Of a stretch of 64,000 nucleotides of DNA, positions 58,114 to 64,000 are shown piece by piece. The notes under the pieces are model-generated. The model was not told the origin of the DNA. It was given only the letters and a program-made list of their open reading frames with translations, and did no database searches. Origin of the DNA: Phlebiopsis flavidoalba (taxonomy: Eukaryota > Basidiomycota > Agaricomycetes > Polyporales > Phanerochaetaceae); assembly GCA_035772785.1 (NCBI GenBank), contig JAOCPU010000002.1, positions 868,001 to 932,000 of the forward strand. The letters are read 5' to 3'. Each line of letters starts with the position of its first letter. The first letter of the stretch is position 1. The translations under genes were made by a program, and so were the position numbers.

Positions 58114-59029
58114 CTAGTCGCCCAGCACGCGGCGGCGCTGCTTTTATCATGTGCGTGTAAAGCACGTACAGGGCTGTGAATACGTCAGCTTCTCTTCCGA
58201 AAATAAGGAAAAGAAAGGGGTGCTTACAGGGCCACCAGATGCCAAAGGAGCACGGCACGGGCGTAGTCGGTGAGACCCCACGGCGGCGCCCGCGGCCGGG
58301 GAGCGTCGCAAAAATGAGTGCGGCCTCAGAGGACGCGCCGGTCGGGTAGAGCACCCAGAAGGTCGTGTAGCGGAGCCAGAGCCAGCGGGTAGGGCTCCGC
58401 GCCGAGGAGCGTGCACGCCGTAGAACTCGTACCGAATCACCTCTGTCAGGACCACGAGAGCACCATGCTCGCGTACGCAGGGTGCGTGTGAGTCTAATCC
58501 GCATCCAATCAGCAACAACAAGGAGGGGGAGGAGGAGGGAGACACACGACAGGGTAAAACTGGTTCAGACCCCACACGACAAACAGCCGGCTCGCAACCT
58601 GCATCGACACCGTGCCGAGCGGAGCTGGCTGCGCACCCCACCCCAGGAGCGCATGCACGACCTCGAGCACCGCGAGGCTCTGCACGAGCGTCGTGCGCGC
58701 GCGCCGACCGCGCCGTACGCCGCCGCCGCGCGGCGGACGCAGCAGCGGCGCGAGGCCCGCGGGGACGTGCCGCGCGAGGGGCGTCGGTGCACCAGGCGCG
58801 TCGGGTCGAGCAGGGTGGAAGAGCGTGCCCCGCGAGCACGAAGAACCAGCCGACGGCGGAGAGGGTGTTGAACGCGACGAGGTAAGTACTTGATCAGCGG
58901 CGGGGGCCCGCCTGGGTTGCGTGGTCAGTGCGTGCCGTGGGTGTGTGTGCTGGCGGTGTGGAGGGACACGTACTCGGTGCTTTGCGGCGCGGGTTTGGGC
59001 GAGTCGGGGATCTCTTCGATGACGGCCAT
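58114..59029 (-). CDS. PHS1: Very-long-chain (3R)-3-hydroxyacyl-CoA dehydratase (Phs1/HACD)
   Basis: Third step of very-long-chain fatty acid elongation in the endoplasmic reticulum, feeding ceramide synthesis. The start at 59029 reads MAVIEEIPDSPKPAPQS. After an intron come KYLVAFNTLSAVGWFFVLAG (first membrane span, about 58820-58880), then RTTLVQSLAVLEVVHALLG (about 58640-58710), TVSMQVASRLFVVWGL and another intron. Next is AYASMVLSWSLTEVIRYEFY (about 58410-58470). Then LLGAEPYPLxWLRYTTFWVL continues into YPTGASSEAALIFATLPG. The spacing Tyr-x6-Glu in YPTGASSE equals that of the known catalytic pair of yeast Phs1 (Tyr149, Glu156). The final exons are FGIWWP and ALYVLYTHMIKQRRRVLGD, with the stop at 58114-58116. 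The basic C-terminus would suit ER retention. Single-base slips occur about every 100-150 nt. Confidence 0.9.
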
Positions 59030-59388
59030 CGTGAGGTGGGTGAGGCGGCGGTGGGGTGTCGTGTGCCGGTGGTGGGGGGAGGAAAGAGACCGCGGTCCGA
59101 CGCTTACGCGGACCCGCTCGCGCGTGCGGGGATGGGGCGACGCCATCATCCTCGTTGCTGGCAGCACTAATACCAACCGCACAGCGATCTAGGACAGACG
59201 TCGTATCGTCAACCGTAATTCAATCTCTCACACGCTCATCCCAGGGTTTGAGGAACAACGGTGCTCGAAAATGTAAACACGACACCGTAATATAGAATTG
59301 AACTCTAGGAAAACGGGGTCCGAATATAGATGGAGGAAACGAAGATACTCGAAGCTTTGTGAGAGGCTACGCTAAAACTACATTGTCT
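59030..59388. promoter_or_regulatory. Promoter region of PHS1, 3' flank of the bZIP gene
   Basis: Separates two minus-strand genes. A GC-rich half near PHS1 passes into AT-richer sequence. Open frames at 58890-59295 on plus are antisense or promoter sequence without motifs. Confidence 0.4.
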
Positions 59389-60482
59389 TTAGGTAGACGT
59401 CGAGAATATACATACTACAGTAGAAGATCCCAGCAAATCCCAACGCATCAAAGATGGGCCAACCCACGCGTCGTGTACAAGCGAACCAGATAAAAGAACA
59501 TGGCGCCTATGGGGGGCGTGGCCTTGCGAGCACTCGATCCATCGTCCGGACTCTCCTTCTCTCACACTCGCGGCCGGCTGTGGTGGCTCGCTCGTCTGGG
59601 ACGGGGGCTGGGGCTCGGGGAGCACCGGGGGCGGCGGCGCGGCGGATGCGTGTTGGGGGCGCATAAAAGGCGCCCTGGAGCTGCGCGAGCAGGTTGCCGC
59701 AGCGCGGCCGTTCTCGATGCGGAGCTGGTCGACGAGCTGGCGGCAGTCTTCCCAGCAGGCGGTTTCGCCTCGTCCGGCGGACGCGAGCGCGGCGTCGAGC
59801 AGCTGCGAGCGACGACTCGAGGCGCCTTGACGTGTCTGTGGCTCGGGTCAGCACGGCCACGCGCGCGCACGCGAGGGATCGATGCTTACTGCGTCCTCGT
59901 CGTTCCCTGAACGCGCGCTGTGCCTTCACTGTTCTGCTCTGCCCGCTTGCATTGTTGGGCTCATATGCTCGCCTCCCGATGCGCCATCCTGTGGCGGCGA
60001 ACGGCACGCCCCCCCCGCCCACGGGTGGGGTGCTTGTGGGTGGAGGCGGGGGAGGATGGGTGAGGCCACGCGGGGGTGTAGTCCTGGGGGGTATGTACTG
60101 AAACGGCAGCGGTGGGGCCCATGTGTGGCGGGTGCATGAGCGAGTAGGCGGCGGCGGCGGCGGCATACACCCCTGGAGGCGGAGCGGTGCATGGCACGCG
60201 GGGGAGCCTGTGGTGGCTAGCTGGTGCATCCTGGGCTGCGGGATGGGGTGTCTTGCGCTTGCGCGACTTGGTGGCCGGCGGGGCGGGGTTGGCAGGGTCA
60301 TACGTGGAGGCGCAGGACACAGACTGAAAGGGGCGGGGGCTGGGCGCCGTTGGCGGGCTGCTGCTGGGTTGTACTGAGGGGCTTTTCACGGTCGACGGCG
60401 GGGCGACGGGCGACGGTCTGCTGAGCAGCATTCTTGCTGTGACGCTGGCTGCTGTTGATGAGTATGAAGGTGCTGCGAGCAT
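59389..60482 (-). CDS. bZIP transcription factor, Yap/AP-1 type
   Basis: The start at 60482 gives MLAAPSYSSTAASVTARMLL, then a Pro/Ser/Ala-rich leader with KSRKRKTPHPA (about 60250), a possible nuclear signal. The basic region is split by an intron: GRRA, then EQN..KAQRAFRERR (about 59905-59965), which carries the N-x-x-A-Q-x-x-F-R pattern of fungal Yap factors. The zipper follows after another intron: HVKALES, then SQLLDAALASADEANRLWED and CRQLVDQLRIENGR (about 59715-59830). The tail reads LLAQLQGAFYAP and then PPPPVLPEPQPPSQTSEPPQ. The end is placed at the first open stop in the last frame (59389) and may be earlier. Such factors answer oxidative and metal stress; targets cannot be told. 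Indels occur in the zipper. Confidence 0.75.
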
Positions 60483-60540
60483 GGAAAAGAGCGTAAATCG
60501 TGACAAAACCAACACACTCTGTCTTACTACATGTCCATAT

Positions 60541-61084
60541 TTCAAAAGAATTTGCAGGTCGGCGATCGTGCGCTCCATTTATCTCCGTTCCGTACAAATA
60601 GTGCCTTTCAGGTAATCGTCGGGGTTCACATCAGTCACTTGCTGGCGCGCCGTCAAAGGTGTGACATTGGGAATCCACTCGTTCTAATCTCCCAAAACCA
60701 CAGTAGAGTGGGTAGTGGAAGGCGATACGGGGTGCGCATAATTGATTGCTGAGCAACTGTTTTTATCTACAGCGCCCGTTTTTCCTGTATGTATAGCACT
60801 TATGTACCGATAGACTGGTCAAACATGAGGTAAAATATCACCGATAGCTGTCCTTTGACATGAGTTCATTAGTTACATAGTGATTGGCTTACTACATGTT
60901 AGGATGTCAGTTCAAAAGAGGGCATTCTCGTGTGCATGGTCATAATAGTCTACATGATAGTACCGGGAGGTGTCACTCTTCCGCGCGCGGTGACTGATGT
61001 GACCGTTACGATTACCTTCAAAGGGAATATTGTACGGAACAAATAAATGGAACGCAATCGCCGACTGCCAATTCTTTTGAAAAG
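60541..61084. repeat. Inverted repeat pair (about 115-130 bp arms, about 300 bp spacer), MITE-like
   Basis: The left arm (60541-60670, plus) and right arm (60968-61084, read on minus) share TTTCAAAAGAATTtGCAG, TCGGCGAT..GCG, CCATTTAT...GTTCCGTACAA, GGTAATCGT and CACATCAGTCAC with few changes. Flanks of the left arm also recur inside the spacer: CTTACTACATGT at 60522 and again at 60889. No transposase is present. It resembles a non-autonomous DNA element or two head-to-head copies of a dispersed repeat. Confidence 0.65.
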
Positions 61085-64000
61085 GACTGTAAGAGGGCGG
61101 AGTTTCAACGCAGGCGCCTGCCCCGGCCCCATATGCGGAAATTCTTCCCGGGCCCCCGGTCCTCGGCGCCTGCACCGCGCCCCGCCGTGCTCGGCGACGC
61201 CCCAGCGACCACGACGGCGGACGCATCCTCGAGAAAGGCGCAAAACAAAAACCAGCGGCCACTCACCCTTTCGCCACGACTTCTCGTCCAGGTCTCCATC
61301 AGCACTAGTTCCTCTGTCTTTATCGTGACCTCTTGGTAAGGATGGATGAGCTCATATATGTTTCATACCTTCCCGTCTGGTCGACAAAGGGTGCGGCGGC
61401 GATGTGAGAACGGACAGAGGGAGCAAAAAAGTGGTCCGCCATTCGCGGACGACCACCGGTATATATCCTCGCGCGCGTCTTGTTCCCTGTTGTTGGTCGG
61501 AGTCCTCGTCTCCCATTCCAAGCCGTGCCTGGGATAGCTTTTGTCTGCTGACACAATAGGTCGATTTAGCAATCTCCGGAGACAATATCCTGCTTTCTCT
61601 CCAGATCTGCATCTTCCATCTCGCTGTTTCCTCCTGGCCCGCTCAGATGCGCCCGCTCTCGTAAGGCCAGGCGTCGGCACACGCTGACCAAACGGCCTCT
61701 GTCGTACTCCTCCTCGAGACCGCCCCGCTTTATTGCTCAACCACGCCGCCGGCGCGCATACCCGCTCTGGGTTGGCGTTTCGTTACCTCAGCCTGTCCGC
61801 AAAGAGTCTGTTATGCCGATACGTATTCCCATGGCCCGATTGCCTTGCGTGCGGGTGTGCCGCCTAGGCCCATCATGTGGTAAGCCGAGCCGTGCGGCGT
61901 CCTTCGAATCCCCTTCTGACGAGGTTTCAACGTCCATAAAGCGCTGTATCACTCGCCGTGAGCGACTATTCCGAATATCCTTCCCGCGAAGTATTTGCAT
62001 GCAAAAACGGCTCAGCAGCAACTGGACGGCCCAAACTCTATAACGAGATCTTTTCGTGTCATCTCATCTCCCGAATTCACGCTAAAAATGCTGGCAAGTC
62101 ATCTGGTCGGTCTTCTTGCCACATACGCAATTTTTGGCCCGTCCGAGTCGCTGGCCACCCCGCGCGTCGCCACCCGACAACTTCGAGTCGGGACCACTAT
62201 AGATCAGCAACCCATTATCCATCCGACCCGGAATTCCATCGCAGCCCTGTGGGTTTATCCAATACAAGAACCACACCCAGGAGGCCCTTCTCGCTCATTC
62301 TGGCACTTTCGATTGCCTCCTGATTAGGCATGTCGCAAACATCCGGTCATCAATCGCCGCAGGGGGTATGACTGGGAAGCCATCTGTCAGCGGCAGCCAC
62401 CAAACGGAGGCGCGTCGGCGACGCGTGCATAAATAGCGGCCTTCGCACCGAGCCTCCCCGCCGGCGCAGCTCGACCCAGGGAGACCCGCCTCGCATGACT
62501 GTCCAGACCCCGCGGGGTTACGTACGCATGCCCAGAGCACCTTGCGTTCGCTCTGGGCGTCGGGCCCGTGGTAAGCACGGTAAATGCTGATGCACCGCCG
62601 CCGCCCTTCTCTAGGTTCAATGTCAATGACAGATGCGAGTGACAAAACGCGACAGCCAACTCTCGTACGGGACCCACTGTGCGTTTTGGAGTGACAGGCC
62701 CGCGTCGGGATCGGGGTGTACTAGTAACAGCTTGGACCCACCGACTCGGTCTGTGGACGTGTGCTCCCGCTCCTAGGCAATCTGCCTATCCCTGATGTCG
62801 CGTGCAAAAAACGGTTCATGCGGCGTTGGGGCCACAGCAGCTACGTGCGTACAAGCTCGGGATGTCCAGGCCAGACGCGGTGAAGCTGCCCGGGAGTGGA
62901 AGTCCGAAGTCCACTTCTGCCCGGCGAGTGAATGCGCAGGCTCACATGGTTAGCTCAATTGCGTATAGGTTCCTTGATACGCTCTGTCGTATAAATCAAC
63001 TATCGTTGGTAATAACGCCGTCAGCATCTCTGAATTCAGACCTTTACCGTACACACACTCGGTCTTTACACTACGGGCCCCCAGGCTCAAACCCAGAAAT
63101 CCTGGTATTATTAGCATAGAGCGGTACGGCGGATCTCGATCTGTCATTCGTCCTTCTTGACGTTCTTGTGCATCCCTTTGGCAAAAAAAACAGCGCGAAC
63201 CAGACAGATGTCATTCACCGTAGCAAGTAGGTTTGCCGACGCCACACGCACCGATCACGCACATCCACAAGGGGGACCAATCACGGGGGGCATCATGCAT
63301 CATGTAATATTCTCTACTACTTTTGGCAGCGTCGGGTAGTCATAGCAAACGGTCATAAGTAAAAAAGCCTGTGCTCGGAACAAGAGAACAAGAAGTCGAA
63401 CGTTGTGTAGGTCATAACAATTTCGTGGATCAAATACTCGAATGGGCAAAGAAAAAGGGGGAAAATACGATAAGATATTCGAAGGGCGATGTGATGGTAA
63501 TAGCTGAGCAGGGAGAATCGGAAGACATGGTCGAAGACAAGCAAAGGCCGAAGCGTGCTCCTTCACGCGAGACCTGAAAGGCAAAGCTGAAATCTTTCAG
63601 TAAGTACGGAGCGAGATATTGATGCGTGATTACATGGACGATAAAGAGCGTGTGTGGGAGCGCGCCGTGCACGCACCGCAGTTTGGAGAAGGGCGACGAG
63701 GACGAGTGCAGACGGTGCGAAGAGAGTCCGAATCGGGAAAGAGAAAAAGGACAGAGCACAGCTGATTAGAGGGGGTGCAAAGGGATGGTGACGATTAGCA
63801 GTGCGATGAGGGGGTATTACGAAAGCTGGGTTGTCAACTGTATGTACCGATGGAGCAGGAGGGGTCTAGGATGTCAAAGGGCCAAGGTAGCCACCCTTAC
63901 GTGCACAGAAAGAGGAGAAGGTGCCTCTGGGGCACGCAGGAGCTGCGTGAAGATGCAACGATGGGATATGACCGGGGTATAGACGGGCGGGTGTGCCACA
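61085..64000. other. Gene-poor right end
   Basis: No conserved gene is recognised. Open frames at 61352-61740 minus and 62295-62677 minus are GC-rich, overlapping and motif-free. A plus frame from 62089 begins MLASHLVGLLATYAIFGPSE, which looks like a signal peptide, but its continuation has no recognised domain. The last kilobase is AT-richer, with a Lys/Glu-rich plus frame (63371-63577). Confidence 0.35.

Overview
The window is nuclear DNA of a filamentous fungus, most likely a mushroom-type basidiomycete (Agaricomycetes). Genes are closely spaced, use both strands and are cut by many short GT-AG introns of about 45-75 nt. The protein set is typical of that group (class TOP3 with a zinc knuckle, Rad21, Arf6-like GTPase, GH16, Yap-type bZIP, WD40 and PPR proteins). 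About 27 genes and one tRNA can be supported.

Almost every conserved gene, including the Arf GTPase, TAF12, Rad23, TOP3 and the tRNA, needs one or more 1-2 nt frame corrections besides introns. The simplest explanation is uncorrected sequencing or assembly indels, so outer gene limits are often good while exact exons are approximate. All coordinates below are outer limits of multi-exon genes unless stated.

Left part (1-25 kb): 3' part of a glutaredoxin (+), RNase P/MRP Rpr2 (-) divergent from DNA topoisomerase III (+), a WD40 protein (-), two OsmC/Ohr peroxiredoxin paralogues (9.2 kb minus, 18.5 kb plus), a HIT protein (-), tRNA-Val (-), a small unknown protein and a C2H2 zinc-finger protein (+), two copies of a fungal unknown family (-, 20.4 and 22.4 kb), and TAF12 (+).

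Middle (25-40 kb): an acidic/proline-rich unknown (-), a gene-poor stretch with a degenerate tandem exon repeat near 29.6-30.25 kb, a protein kinase (+), a long disordered protein with an N-terminal domain resembling the telomeric TPP1/Est3 OB fold (-), and RAD23 (-).

Right part (40-64 kb): a leucine-rich-repeat protein (+), Arf6-like GTPase (+), cysteine synthase (+), a long coiled-coil protein (-), a PPR protein (-), cohesin RAD21 (+), a GH16 beta-glucanase (-), a pepsin-type aspartic protease (+), the fatty-acid elongation dehydratase PHS1 (-), a bZIP factor (-), then an inverted repeat (60.5-61.1 kb) and about 3 kb with no recognisable gene.

No operon-like or defence-type system is visible. 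Several genes act in chromosome maintenance (TOP3, RAD23, RAD21 and the TPP1-like candidate), but they are scattered and nothing shows they are a functional cluster. The TPP1/Est3-like gene with its SQ-rich cluster is the most interesting candidate.
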